64,000 nt of DNA from DATAEU01 sp046735355 (GTDB lineage: Bacteria > Actinomycetota > UBA4738 > HRBIN12): assembly GCA_046735355.1 (NCBI GenBank), contig JBKPTC010000031.1, positions 7,455 to 71,454 of the forward strand, in the 5' to 3' direction. Below are positions 9,101-16,755 of the stretch, piece by piece. The notes under the pieces are model-generated. The model searched no databases. It was not told the DNA's origin and saw only the letters and a list, made by a program, of their open reading frames with translations. The first letter of the stretch is position 1. The number at the start of each line of letters is the position of its first letter. A program made the position numbers and the translations under genes.

Positions 9101-10030
9101 TCGTGGTTCGGCACCGTTGACCACGACGAGACCAGGGCGTACGCGCGGTCGATGCTTGCGGAGCTCGACCCGCGGATGGACGGAGCGATCGCCCGCTGCC
9201 ACAGGATCCTGGCGATCTTCGCGAGCGACGTGCGGACCTACGGTCGGGAAGCGGAGCTCGCGATGTTCCATGCGCACCGCGCGGGAGACCGGCTTCACGA
9301 ACTCGAGATTCTCCAGAACCTCGCCGACGTGGCGTCGGCGCTGAACCATCCGATCGGGACCGCGCTCGAGGCGTGCGACACGCTCCTCGACATCGCCGGA
9401 CAGGACGCCGTCGCCGGCAATGCCGTGCGCGTCATCGCCCTCGGCCCACTGCTAGCCTTCGCCGGGCGTTTCGACGAGGCCCGAGCTGCGATCCGAACGG
9501 CGCTCGACGCGTTCGAGGAGCTGGGGCTCGAGCTTTGGGCGGCGGACAGCGGCGCCGGCGGCGCGGCCGACGTCGAATGGCTCGCCGGGGACCTTCGGGC
9601 GGCCGCCGGTTTCGCGGAGGCCGGTGTGCGAGCACTCGATGCGATGGGCGCGCACGGCTCGACCCGCCGGCACCTGGCTCGAGCCGCCCGCGTGGCGTAC
9701 GCGGATGGACGCCTGCGCGACGCCGAGGAGCACGTGCGCCTCGGACGCGAACGGGAGGCCAGATCCGCGCTCGGCGTGGACGCGATGCTCCGGGCGCGGC
9801 GCGGCGATCCGAGCGGCGAGGCTCCGCTCCGTTTCTGGCTCGACGGGTACGGCCGGATGCCCGAGGGTGAACGCCTCGAGACGATGATGGAGCTCGCCGA
9901 GGTCCTCCACCTCACCGGGAGATATGGCGAGGCGCGTACCATCGTGCGCGACGTCGTCGAACGTGCAGAGAGGCGTGGGGACGTTGCGACCCCGCGCCTC
10001 ATCGCGCGCTGGATCGAGCGCTGGCGCTAG
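6152..10030 (+). CDS. SARP/BTAD-type regulator with cyclase-like domain, AAA ATPase and C-terminal repeats
   Basis: A 1292-residue multidomain protein. Residues 8-90 are a winged-helix DNA-binding domain of the OmpR/SARP type (FRLLGPLEA...RAFLTILLLRAGELVSRDRL). Residues 95-250 are a BTAD helical domain. Residues 285-450 resemble a class III nucleotide cyclase or its degenerate relative (HEDDARRALVAAFAI, VRIGVDTGEV). A P-loop GSPGIGKSRL lies near 505 and a Walker B VFVIEDLHWAEP near 616, forming a STAND/AAA_16 ATPase. The last 400 residues are TPR-like helices. Such proteins act as ATP-dependent transcription activators in actinobacteria. The ATG at 6152 has no clear Shine-Dalgarno but starts just before the first domain. 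Its target is unknown. Confidence 0.88.
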   Translation: MPTAGTAADVEFRLLGPLEAAADGGAPIALGSAKPRAFLTILLLRAGELVSRDRLIEDIWGEDAPATAGHSLEVYASGIRKALGPGGAALVARSGAYVLDVERDAIDVTRFERLAAEGRVALGEGDASRALERLAAALALWRGPALADVAYESFAQAEIARLDELRLSAIEDRIEAELRLRRHAELVGELRALAAANPVRERLTGQLMLALYRTGRQAEALDVYRSARDRLADELGIDPSPELRALETAILRQADELDVPDAAGAGAAGAREAPGEDDVPHAREVRKVVSALSIHLDMRAADGGALDPERRRSVSASVSEIVSRAAERAGGHTTTKAGASVLVFGVPRVHEDDARRALVAAFAIRDGVRGAAADAASVLALDVRIGVDTGEVIASPNDQGMLDSDVVVSAGDLARAAPPDEIAIGDRTRRMLADDVVVDEAAMEGGSRPPFLVRSVSPVPRRPTPGGARSDIVDRTEELALVLGVLERARANALSHLFTILGSPGIGKSRLIDEVVGRARDSAKVLTGHCLPFGDGITFWPVAEAVREAASITDADDAGQAIEKIRALVASQPDAQMITDAIARLLGLSAEPSSAGEAQRAVRRLLETLALDRPLVFVIEDLHWAEPTLLDLLTNVVDRATDSALLVLSTARPEFLDAHPEWGARRANAASVLLEPLSADDSSELLGRLLEGSDLPSDVAQQVLAAADGNPLFIEQILSMLIDTGVLSRTDGGWRVSGIVAPIPIPPTLQSLLASRLDRLTPHEREVVQLAAVIGKEFRADDVLALAERGTGADLDDVLASLVDKEWLRRDRVARADGAYRFRHVLMQVAAYDAMPKAERSELHERLGSWLEHTAGERIAELEDLVGHHLAQAARYRLELGLDDDATRSLSDRAARRLRAAGDRAFLRGDMPGAVALLSAAADLFAPDDAERITLLPRLGTALVEIARFDDALRTLDEAWERSTAAGDIATRADTLFYRTELRSWFGTVDHDETRAYARSMLAELDPRMDGAIARCHRILAIFASDVRTYGREAELAMFHAHRAGDRLHELEILQNLADVASALNHPIGTALEACDTLLDIAGQDAVAGNAVRVIALGPLLAFAGRFDEARAAIRTALDAFEELGLELWAADSGAGGAADVEWLAGDLRAAAGFAEAGVRALDAMGAHGSTRRHLARAARVAYADGRLRDAEEHVRLGREREARSALGVDAMLRARRGDPSGEAPLRFWLDGYGRMPEGERLETMMELAEVLHLTGRYGEARTIVRDVVERAERRGDVATPRLIARWIERWR

Positions 10031-10673
10031 TCCGCGTCGGGAACTCGGCCTCGTCCGCCATGATGCCACGGGGCAACCCGGCCGACCGCAACGGTGCGAA
10101 CGACGTCCTGCAATCCCACAGCCCGAGTCGAGCGAGCTACCGGTCTCCGGAGACACGTCCCGACGACGGCGCCCGCTCACGCCAACCAGCCGAACAAGCG
10201 TCCGATCGAGCAGTCCTCAAGGCGATTGGCGGAGCACCGTCCGGAGCCGATCCTCGAGCGTGCGATCAGGACGGAGGCCGTCACGCCGGTACCGCTCGGC
10301 GTCTTCGACCAACGACGCGCGCTTGGAGCGGATCAGCTCGCGGGCTGTCAGAGCGGCGCGTGTCCGGGCGTAGAAGTCTCCACCGCCGGCGGCGTCGAGC
10401 CAGACGGGGTGCTTTGCATCGCCTCGGTCGACGCGAACCGGAGACCGCACGGCGCGGCGAGCAGGCGGAGCGGGATTTCCATGGGTGATGCCGATCGCTC
10501 ACACGAACGGCTGCCGCTCTCGATCGAAGAGCAGCTCCATTCGACGCGATCGCCCAAGAACGTCACGCTGAAACGTGATCACCGCGACGTTCGTTCAAAG
10601 GAGCGCAATCAGCGACGGCCAGTCGGCCACTCGTCGTTGTCGAGCGGCACCGGGCGAGCGGTGTCCGGCGTCG
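10031..10673. other. Gene-poor stretch left of the island boundary
   Basis: Between the large regulator and the tRNA fragment I see only one weak candidate gene, listed separately at 10217-10450. Plus-strand frames here are not supported by domain content or codon bias. No integrase, transposase or inverted repeat was recognised. Confidence 0.4.
10217..10450 (-). CDS. Hypothetical short or truncated protein
   Basis: From the GTG at 10450 this frame gives 77 residues; it stays open up to 10498, adding PAPPARRAVRSP. The sequence KHPVWLDAAGGGDFYARTR and ARELIRSKRASLVEDAERYR reads like an ordinary globular protein rather than a shadow frame, with a helical basic/acidic C-terminus ending near DRLRTVLRQ. 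I do not recognise the family. It lies 224 bases from the tRNA-Arg fragment at 10674, so it may be the tail of a gene truncated when the island integrated. Low confidence. Confidence 0.3.
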   Translation of the reverse strand: MRSPVRVDRGDAKHPVWLDAAGGGDFYARTRAALTARELIRSKRASLVEDAERYRRDGLRPDRTLEDRLRTVLRQSP

Positions 10674-10717
10674 TGCCCCCGGCAGGAATCGAACCTGCGA
10701 CACGCGGTTTAGGAAAC
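10674..10717 (-). repeat. tRNA-Arg(CCT) 3' fragment, probable attachment-site copy
   Basis: On the minus strand these 44 bases reproduce the tRNA-Arg at 31300-31371 from its discriminator base and acceptor strand through the T arm (GCAGGTTCGATTCCTGC) and 3' anticodon stem to the anticodon CCT. The copies differ by one base in the variable loop (GTGTC here, GTGC in the intact tRNA). Beyond the anticodon no D arm or 5' acceptor strand is present. A same-orientation 3' tRNA fragment about 20.6 kb from an intact tRNA is the usual footprint of tyrosine-recombinase integration. Confidence 0.75.
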
Positions 10718-10903
10718 GGCATTGCGCCGTGCGCCGCTTGCGCCGCATCAGGCACTGCGCAACCCGAGGGGCGCTTCGAACATACGTTCGGTTTCGCTCT
10801 GACTTGCAAAAAATGCTCCACGCGCGGTGACGCGGTGCTTCCACGCGGTCGACCGACGCATCGACCGTCGCGCGGTGGAGAATGCACCGGCGTGGGCGAG
10901 ACG

Positions 10904-11908
10904 ATGCTGGCGGCCCGGTTCCTGGGTGACCGGAAGGTGCGGATCGAGGACGTCGACCGTCCTCGGCCCGGCGACGGGGAGGTGCTCGTGCGCGTCGACA
11001 CGTGCGCGCTCTGCGGGACCGACCGCCGGACCTGGCTCGAGGGGTCGGAGCAGATCCCGGGCCACGAGGTGTCGGGAACCGTCGCCGCGGTCGGTCGCGG
11101 CGTTCCCGAGGCGATCGCCGAGGGCGCCCGCGGGGTGGTGTATCTCGTTGCCTCGTGCGGCGGGTGCGCGGCCTGCGCGATCGGCGCGCCCAATACCTGC
11201 CTACGGAAGCGGGCGACGTACGGGTTCAGCGCGCCTGGCGGGTTCGCGGAGTACGTCGCCGTTCGCGCCGATTGCTTCCTCCCGGTGGACGAGGCGATCC
11301 CCCTCGACGCCGCGACGAGCCTGCTCGACCTCTTCGGAACCACGACGCATGCGTTCGTCCGGGCGGGGCGCTCCGCGATCGGGTCCGTCGCGGTGATCGG
11401 ATGCGGACCGATCGGCCTCGGTGCCATCGCCGTCGCCAGGAGGCTGCGCGTGCCCGTGATCCTCGGCGTCGACACGTCCGGGTACCGCCTCGACCTCGCC
11501 GCGAGGCTCGGCGCGGCGCCGCTCGACGTCGGTCTGGCCGATCGGGAGGTCTCGGCCCGTCGCGTCTCACCGGACGGCTTCGACGTGGTGATCGAGGCGG
11601 CAGGAACGACCTCGTCCCAACGAGCCGCCATCGACGCCTGCGGTCCCGGGGGCGTCGTCGTGGCGGTCGCCCACAGCGACCGGCCTCTCGAGCTCTGGAC
11701 GTCGTCGGATCTCATCTCGGTCGAGCGAGCGATCGTCGGCTCCGAGTACTTCCCGCCGACCGTGTTCGCGGGGGTGCACGAGGCGCTTCGCACCGGCGCG
11801 CTCGACCCGGCGCCGATCCTGACGCACCGGTTCCCGCTCGAACGGATCGCCGAGGCGTGCGAGACGTTCTTCGGAGGCGAGAGCGGGAAGGTGTTGGTCC
11901 GTCCGTGA
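10904..11908 (+). CDS. Zinc-dependent medium-chain alcohol/sugar dehydrogenase
   Basis: A 334-residue protein from the ATG at 10904 (GGGCGAG upstream; a GTG at 10892 is also possible). The catalytic zinc site is visible as C-A-L-C-G-T-D and later P-G-H-E. The structural zinc loop reads C-G-G-C-A-A-C...C. The NAD-binding fold carries GCGPIGLGA. This is the sorbitol/threonine/galactitol dehydrogenase-like branch of the MDR superfamily, which oxidises polyol or sugar hydroxyls in the cytoplasm. It is the first gene of the nine-gene rightward sugar operon, and the next gene overlaps its stop by 4 bases (GTGA). The actual substrate is not determined by sequence. Confidence 0.85.
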   Translation: MLAARFLGDRKVRIEDVDRPRPGDGEVLVRVDTCALCGTDRRTWLEGSEQIPGHEVSGTVAAVGRGVPEAIAEGARGVVYLVASCGGCAACAIGAPNTCLRKRATYGFSAPGGFAEYVAVRADCFLPVDEAIPLDAATSLLDLFGTTTHAFVRAGRSAIGSVAVIGCGPIGLGAIAVARRLRVPVILGVDTSGYRLDLAARLGAAPLDVGLADREVSARRVSPDGFDVVIEAAGTTSSQRAAIDACGPGGVVVAVAHSDRPLELWTSSDLISVERAIVGSEYFPPTVFAGVHEALRTGALDPAPILTHRFPLERIAEACETFFGGESGKVLVRP

Positions 11909-12903
11909 CCGATCGGTCGCTCACGGCAGCCGTCATCGGTGCCGGCCCCGTCGGCGAGATGCACGCCCGCGCGCTCGCCGCCCATCCGTCCGTACGCCTC
12001 GTCGCCGTCTGTGCGCGCTCGAAGGGGCGGGTGAACACGCTCGCCGAGCGGTACGGCGCGCGCACGGCGATCGGGATCGACGAGCTGCTCGCGGACCCGC
12101 CGGATCTCGTGTGCGTCGCGACGGGGAACTCCGAGCACGTCGAGCCGACGCTCGCCGCGATCGACGCCGGGTGCCACGTCTTCGTCGAGAAGCCCATCGC
12201 GTGGCGCCCGGAGGAGGCGAGGCGGATGGTCGCTGCGGCGGCGTCCCGGAACTCGCGCCTGGGCGTGAACCTCAACCATCGGTTCTCGGAGCCGTACGGG
12301 CGCGCGCTCGCCTACGTTCGCGACGGGCTGCTCGGGACGCCGGCCTATCTCGCGATGCGGTTCACCGGCGACCTCTATCCCGTGCTCGGCGACCCGTACT
12401 GCATGCTCATCGAGACGCAGGGACACAGCTTCGACACCATGGAGCTGTTCGGGGGCGAGATCGAGGAGATATCGGCGTTCCTCGCGGATCCTCGCGGGCT
12501 GGGCGTGTTCACGAGCGCCGCGGTCGCCGTCCGGTTCGCGAGCGGCGCCGTCGGAACGCTCCTCGGGAGCTGGGACGCGTCGTATGACCAGCCGCAGGCC
12601 GTGACCCTCGAGGTGGCCGGAATCGACGGACGCGTTCAGGTGGACAACATCGTGGACGCGGTCCGGATCTACCGCGCGGGCCGGGACGGATACGAGGAGT
12701 GGCGGCCCGGCATCTTCCGCACGGATCGCCGCGACTTCTGGTCGACGATCGATCGCCACATCTTCGCCTTCGTCGATGCGCTTCTCGCCGGGGATGAACC
12801 GCCCGTGACGGGCGAGGACGGCCTCCGCGCGCTCGAGCTGACGTACGCGACCATCCGCTCGTTCGAGGAGGGCGCTCCGGTCCGAATGGGGCGCCCCGCA
12901 TGA
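11905..12903 (+). CDS. Gfo/Idh/MocA-family oxidoreductase
   Basis: A 332-residue protein starting at a GTG that overlaps the previous stop. The N-terminal Rossmann motif is AAVIGAGPVGEMHARAL. The family's EKP motif appears as HVFVEKPIAW near residue 96, where the Lys contributes to catalysis. The C-terminal alpha/beta half has LNHRFSEPYGRAL and HSFDTMELFGG. Family members reduce or oxidise sugars, inositols or sugar derivatives with NAD(P). It lies between the dehydrogenase and the GH1 gene, with 4-base overlaps on both sides, so it is clearly part of the carbohydrate operon. It may convert a keto-sugar made by its neighbour. Confidence 0.88.
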   Translation: MTDRSLTAAVIGAGPVGEMHARALAAHPSVRLVAVCARSKGRVNTLAERYGARTAIGIDELLADPPDLVCVATGNSEHVEPTLAAIDAGCHVFVEKPIAWRPEEARRMVAAAASRNSRLGVNLNHRFSEPYGRALAYVRDGLLGTPAYLAMRFTGDLYPVLGDPYCMLIETQGHSFDTMELFGGEIEEISAFLADPRGLGVFTSAAVAVRFASGAVGTLLGSWDASYDQPQAVTLEVAGIDGRVQVDNIVDAVRIYRAGRDGYEEWRPGIFRTDRRDFWSTIDRHIFAFVDALLAGDEPPVTGEDGLRALELTYATIRSFEEGAPVRMGRPA

Positions 12904-14171
12904 GCGCGTCGTTCCGGTGGGCCACCGGGATCGAGGACACGTTCATCCCGCAGGAGGGGCCGGGGCGCCGGCGACTCGACGAGTACGAGCTCGTGCAGCA
13001 CTACCGCTGCTGGCGCGAGGACGTAGACATCGCCGCGGACATCGGCCTCGACGCGATGCGGTACGGCATCCCGTGGTACCGGGTCGAGCCCGAGCCGGGA
13101 CGATACGACTGGTCGTTCACCGACGCGGTCGTTCCCTACCTCGTGGAACGCCGGATCGAGCCCATCGTCGATCTCGTCCACTACGGCACGCCGACATGGC
13201 TGGAGGGCGAGTTCTCGAACGCCGAGTACCCCGAGCGCGTCGCCGCGTACGCGTCCGCGTTCGCCGAGCGTTACCGGGACCTCGTGCGTTGGTACACCCC
13301 GCTCAACGAGCCGTTCGTGAACGCCGAGCTCTGTGGGTACACGGGCCACTGGCCACCGTACCTGCGCGGCGACGTCGGATTCACGAAGCTCGTGCGGCAA
13401 CTCGCCCGCGGGATCGTGCTGACGCAGCGGGCGTTGAAGGAAGTGCGGCCCGACGCGATCTGCGTGCACGTCGAGGCGATCGGCTACGGGACGACGGACG
13501 ATCCGGCCCTCCGTGAACGACTCGACCTCGACCTGGAGCGGATGTACGCGGCGATCGAGCTCGTGCGGGGTGGCGTCGCACCCGGCTCGACGTTGGACCG
13601 GTACCTCCGTGCCAACGGGATGGCCGAGCGCGACCTGGCCTGGTTCGCCGACCATGCCGTCGAGATCGACGTCGTCGGCGTGAACTACTACCCGTTCATG
13701 AGCGTGTGGCGTCGGTGGGTAGAGGGCGATGCCGTGCGTCAGGAGGGCGTGTGGGGGGGCGGCGAGGCCCTGGCGCGCGTCGTGCGCGACTACCACGAGC
13801 GTTACGGCCGTCCGATCTTCATCACCGAGTGCAGCCTCAACGAGGGCGCGCTGCGAGGAAGCGGCTTCGGCGTGCCGCCGTATCCCGTCGACGGTCGGGA
13901 GGGATCGCGCCGGGCCAGGTGGCTCGACGAGGCGGTGAAGACCGTCGCCGACCTTCGCGCCTGCGGGGTCCCGGTCGTCGGCTTCTGTTGGTGGCCGCTG
14001 TACGACCTCGTCAACTGGGAGTACCGCGAGGGCACCGGGCCGGTCGAGCGGTACCTCGAGCCGATGGGGCTGTACGCGCTTCGCCCGGGATCCGACGGCC
14101 GGCTGCGCCGGGAGCGCCTTCCGGTCGCCGACCGGATGGCGGAGATCATCGCGACCCGTTCGGAGCCGTGA
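12900..14171 (+). CDS. Glycoside hydrolase family 1-like beta-glycosidase
   Basis: A 423-residue cytoplasmic protein without a signal peptide. The N-terminal half has the (beta/alpha)8 features of clan GH-A: MRYGIPWYRVEPEPGRYDW, then the acid/base motif TPLNEPFVNAE (Glu near 137). The nucleophile is probably Glu near 310 in FITECSLNEG, in place of the usual TENG. A Trp-rich end (FCWWPLYDLVNWEYREG) matches the aglycone region of GH1. It would hydrolyse imported beta-glucosides, beta-galactosides or similar disaccharides. It starts with an ATGA overlap on the oxidoreductase, and galactokinase overlaps its end. It is shorter than many GH1 enzymes (about 450) but the catalytic residues are present. 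Confidence 0.82.
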   Translation: MSASFRWATGIEDTFIPQEGPGRRRLDEYELVQHYRCWREDVDIAADIGLDAMRYGIPWYRVEPEPGRYDWSFTDAVVPYLVERRIEPIVDLVHYGTPTWLEGEFSNAEYPERVAAYASAFAERYRDLVRWYTPLNEPFVNAELCGYTGHWPPYLRGDVGFTKLVRQLARGIVLTQRALKEVRPDAICVHVEAIGYGTTDDPALRERLDLDLERMYAAIELVRGGVAPGSTLDRYLRANGMAERDLAWFADHAVEIDVVGVNYYPFMSVWRRWVEGDAVRQEGVWGGGEALARVVRDYHERYGRPIFITECSLNEGALRGSGFGVPPYPVDGREGSRRARWLDEAVKTVADLRACGVPVVGFCWWPLYDLVNWEYREGTGPVERYLEPMGLYALRPGSDGRLRRERLPVADRMAEIIATRSEP

Positions 14172-15340
14172 TCTCGGACGCGCCCGACGAGCGGCTCCGC
14201 GACCAGATCCGGCGAGCGGCGGCCGTCTTCGAGGACCGGACGGGGCGACGGCCGGACGGCGTGTGGGCGGCGCCCGGCCGCGTCAACCTCGTCGGCGAGC
14301 ACACCGACTACAACGACGGGTTCGTGCTCCCGTTCGCGATCGATCGCCACGCCGTCGTCGCGATCGGGCTTGCGCGCGATCGCCGGCTGCGTCTGTGGTC
14401 GGCGCAGGAAGAGACGACGGTCGACGTCGCGGCGGAGGACGTCAGGCCCGGGATGCCGGGCGGGTGGGGGGCCTATCCGGCGGGCGTGTTCTGGGCGCTC
14501 GCCCGGGCGGGCATCGAGGTTCCGGGCTTCGACCTCGTCGTCGACGGCTCGGTCCCGATCGGGTCGGGCGTGTCCTCGAGCGCCGCGCTCGAATGCGCGG
14601 TGGGCCTCGGCCTCGCCGAGCTCGCGGGATCGGCGCCGGATCGCGTGGAACTGGCGCTCGTGGCGCAGCGCGCCGAGGTCGAGGCGGTCGGGATGCCGTG
14701 CGGCGTCATGGACCAGATGGCGTCGATGCTGTGCCGTGCCGGTCACGGGCTCTTCCTCGACGCGCGCGATCTGTCGTTCGAGCACATCCCGCTCGAGGCT
14801 CCAGGCCTGTCGATGCTCGTCGTCGACACGCGGGTCGCACGACGGTTGACGGATGGCCGCTACGCGGAGCGCCGGGCCGAATGCGAGAGCGCGGCGGAGA
14901 TCCTGCGCGTTCCGGCGTTGCGCGACGCCTCGGCCGCCGACGTCGACGGGGCGCGTGAAGCGCTCGGACCGATCCGGTACCGACGCGCTCGCCACGTCGT
15001 GAGCGAGAACGCCCGTGTGCTCGCGGTCGTCGACGCGGCCCGGGCGGGACGGTGGGACGAGATCGGCCCGGTGCTCTCGGCGTCACACGCGTCCCTGCGG
15101 GACGACTTCGAGGTCTCGAGCCCGGAGCTCGATGCCGTCGTCGACGCGGCACAGGCGGCGGGCGCGCTCGGCGCGCGGATGACCGGCGCTGGATTCGGGG
15201 GGTCCGCGCTCGTCCTGGCGCGGGCCTCGACGGTCGAGGACGTCGTACGCGAGATCGAGACGGGGTTCGGGCGTCGCGGGTTCGAGCGGCCGACCACCGC
15301 CGAGGTGCGGCCGGTGGACGGCGCCCGCCGCGTCCGGTGA
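14168..15340 (+). CDS. galK: Galactokinase
   Basis: A 390-residue GHMP kinase from a GTG that overlaps the GH1 stop. The galactokinase signature GRVNLVGEHTDYNDG is at about residues 36-50. The ATP-binding loop is PIGSGVSSSAALE, and the third GHMP motif TGAGFGGSALVL is near residue 340. It phosphorylates alpha-D-galactose at C1 in the cytoplasm, the entry step of the Leloir pathway. Its presence after a glycosidase suggests that the substrate of this locus releases galactose. No galT was seen in the window, so the next step must be encoded elsewhere or run through a different route. Confidence 0.93.
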   Translation: MISDAPDERLRDQIRRAAAVFEDRTGRRPDGVWAAPGRVNLVGEHTDYNDGFVLPFAIDRHAVVAIGLARDRRLRLWSAQEETTVDVAAEDVRPGMPGGWGAYPAGVFWALARAGIEVPGFDLVVDGSVPIGSGVSSSAALECAVGLGLAELAGSAPDRVELALVAQRAEVEAVGMPCGVMDQMASMLCRAGHGLFLDARDLSFEHIPLEAPGLSMLVVDTRVARRLTDGRYAERRAECESAAEILRVPALRDASAADVDGAREALGPIRYRRARHVVSENARVLAVVDAARAGRWDEIGPVLSASHASLRDDFEVSSPELDAVVDAAQAAGALGARMTGAGFGGSALVLARASTVEDVVREIETGFGRRGFERPTTAEVRPVDGARRVR

Positions 15341-15411
15341 GCCGGGGGGCGCGTTCCCGGCGGCCACGCGACAACGGTCGGCTCCCGCTCGGAGCAAGGC
15401 GGGAGTATCAT

Positions 15412-15426
15412 CCGAGACCGTCTCGG
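15412..15426. promoter_or_regulatory. Inverted repeat before the sugar-binding-protein gene (possible operator)
   Basis: CCGAGAC-C-GTCTCGG is a perfect 7-bp inverted repeat around one base. It ends 12 bases before the ATG at 15439 and touches the ribosome-binding site (GGAGGGGG). It could be a repressor operator or an RNA hairpin that limits ribosome access. No regulator gene in the island is an obvious partner. Confidence 0.4.
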
Positions 15427-15438
15427 GAGGGGGTTCCG

Positions 15439-16728
15439 ATGTCGGGTGTTCGAACCGTCGCGGCCGCGATCGCCATCACGATGCTCGTCGCCGTCGGGTG
15501 CAGTGGCGGGGGAACCGAGAACGCGCCGGGAACGATCGTGGTGATGCTGCCGAGCGACAATCCAGGAGACATCCAGCTGCGCCGGGCGCAGGCCGAAGCG
15601 TTCATGAAGTCGCATCCGAAGATCAAGGTGCAGGTGCAGGTCATCCCGTCGGAGGGGTACAACGAGCGGGTCTTCACCAGCATCGGTGGGGGGAACGCCC
15701 CCGACATCTTCAACTCCGGCGACGTCGTGATCCCGTCGATCGTGCAGCGACACGTCGCCCTGGACCTCAACCAATTCGTCAAGAGAGACAACTACGACCT
15801 GGGGCAGTTCTACCCGCAGGTGATCCAAGGGCTGACGCTCGACAACCAGCTCGTCGGGCTCACCGACAACTGGGACACACAGGTCATGTACTACAACCGC
15901 GATCTGTTCCAGAAGGCGGGCGTGCCGGAGCCGACGGCGGACTGGACGTGGGACGACGTCGTGTCGGCGGCGCAGAAGATCACGTCGGGGTCCGGGGGCA
16001 GCAAGACATGGGGGCTGCTGTACGAGACGTGGTTCGCACCGCTCGATGATCAGGTCTACTCCTTCGGGGGACAGGTGTTCAGCGACGACGGCAAGCAGTG
16101 TCTGCTCGACGAGCCGCAGAGCGTCGCGGCGCTACAATCGATCGTCGACGTGATGAAGGCCGGGTACGCGCCCCAGCCGCAGGTCTTCGAGCAGGAGGGC
16201 CAGGACCCGTTCTCGATCTTCGCTGCGGGTCACGCCGGGATGTGGATCGGTTCCGGCCGGTGGTCGGCGTTCGACCTGCAGGGCGTGAAGGACCTGGACT
16301 GGGCGATCGCGCCGCGGCCGAACGGGCCCGATAGCCCGCGGAGCAACTTCTTCCACCTCGCGATGTACGCGATCACCTCGGCCAGCAACGACAAGAACAA
16401 CGCCTGGGAGTTCCTGAAGTACATGGTGAGCCCGGAGGGCATCACGCAGGCGTTCGAGAGCATGCAGGGTATCCCGTCGCGGCCGGCTCTCGCCGAGGAT
16501 CCGAAGATCACCAACACGGATATCGTTCAGCAGCACGACGCGTTCCAGCCGTTCGTGGAGTCGCTGCCCACCGTGCGGGCGGCCCCGTTCCTCTCGAATT
16601 TCTTCGAGGTCGATGACGCGATCGGAAACGGCCTCGATCCGATGTGGCGGGGCGAGGCCGACGTCCAATCCACGGCCACGAAGGTATGCCAGCGCGTCGA
16701 CGAGCTGCTGTCCGAGCAGCAGTCGTAG
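15439..16728 (+). CDS. ABC sugar transporter, extracellular solute-binding lipoprotein (family 1)
   Basis: A 429-residue protein. The signal ends at a lipobox, LVAVGC, so Cys21 is the likely lipidated residue; the ATG follows a strong GGGAGGGGG. The mature part has the family 1 sugar-binding layout: TIVVMLPSDNPGD, GGGNAPDIFNSG, NWDTQVMYYNRDLFQKAGVPEP near residue 150-170, and FAAGHAGMWIGSGRW. It would catch an oligosaccharide outside the membrane and deliver it to the two permeases that follow. It is separated from galK by 98 bases with an inverted repeat, so it may have its own control point inside the operon. Confidence 0.92.
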   Translation: MSGVRTVAAAIAITMLVAVGCSGGGTENAPGTIVVMLPSDNPGDIQLRRAQAEAFMKSHPKIKVQVQVIPSEGYNERVFTSIGGGNAPDIFNSGDVVIPSIVQRHVALDLNQFVKRDNYDLGQFYPQVIQGLTLDNQLVGLTDNWDTQVMYYNRDLFQKAGVPEPTADWTWDDVVSAAQKITSGSGGSKTWGLLYETWFAPLDDQVYSFGGQVFSDDGKQCLLDEPQSVAALQSIVDVMKAGYAPQPQVFEQEGQDPFSIFAAGHAGMWIGSGRWSAFDLQGVKDLDWAIAPRPNGPDSPRSNFFHLAMYAITSASNDKNNAWEFLKYMVSPEGITQAFESMQGIPSRPALAEDPKITNTDIVQQHDAFQPFVESLPTVRAAPFLSNFFEVDDAIGNGLDPMWRGEADVQSTATKVCQRVDELLSEQQS

Positions 16729-16755
16729 CACCGTCCAGGCACCGGGGAGTGGTCG

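Noticed and set aside
10094..10903. Long plus-strand frame joined in frame to the dehydrogenase at 10904
   Set aside because: It contains PPAGIEPATRG, the well-known false translation of the complement of a tRNA tail, and otherwise has no domain. The dehydrogenase begins at 10904.
10609..12759. 716-codon minus-strand frame opposite the dehydrogenase and oxidoreductase
   Set aside because: Antisense shadow; composition is unlike a protein, and both plus-strand genes have clear motifs and overlapping stop/start codons.
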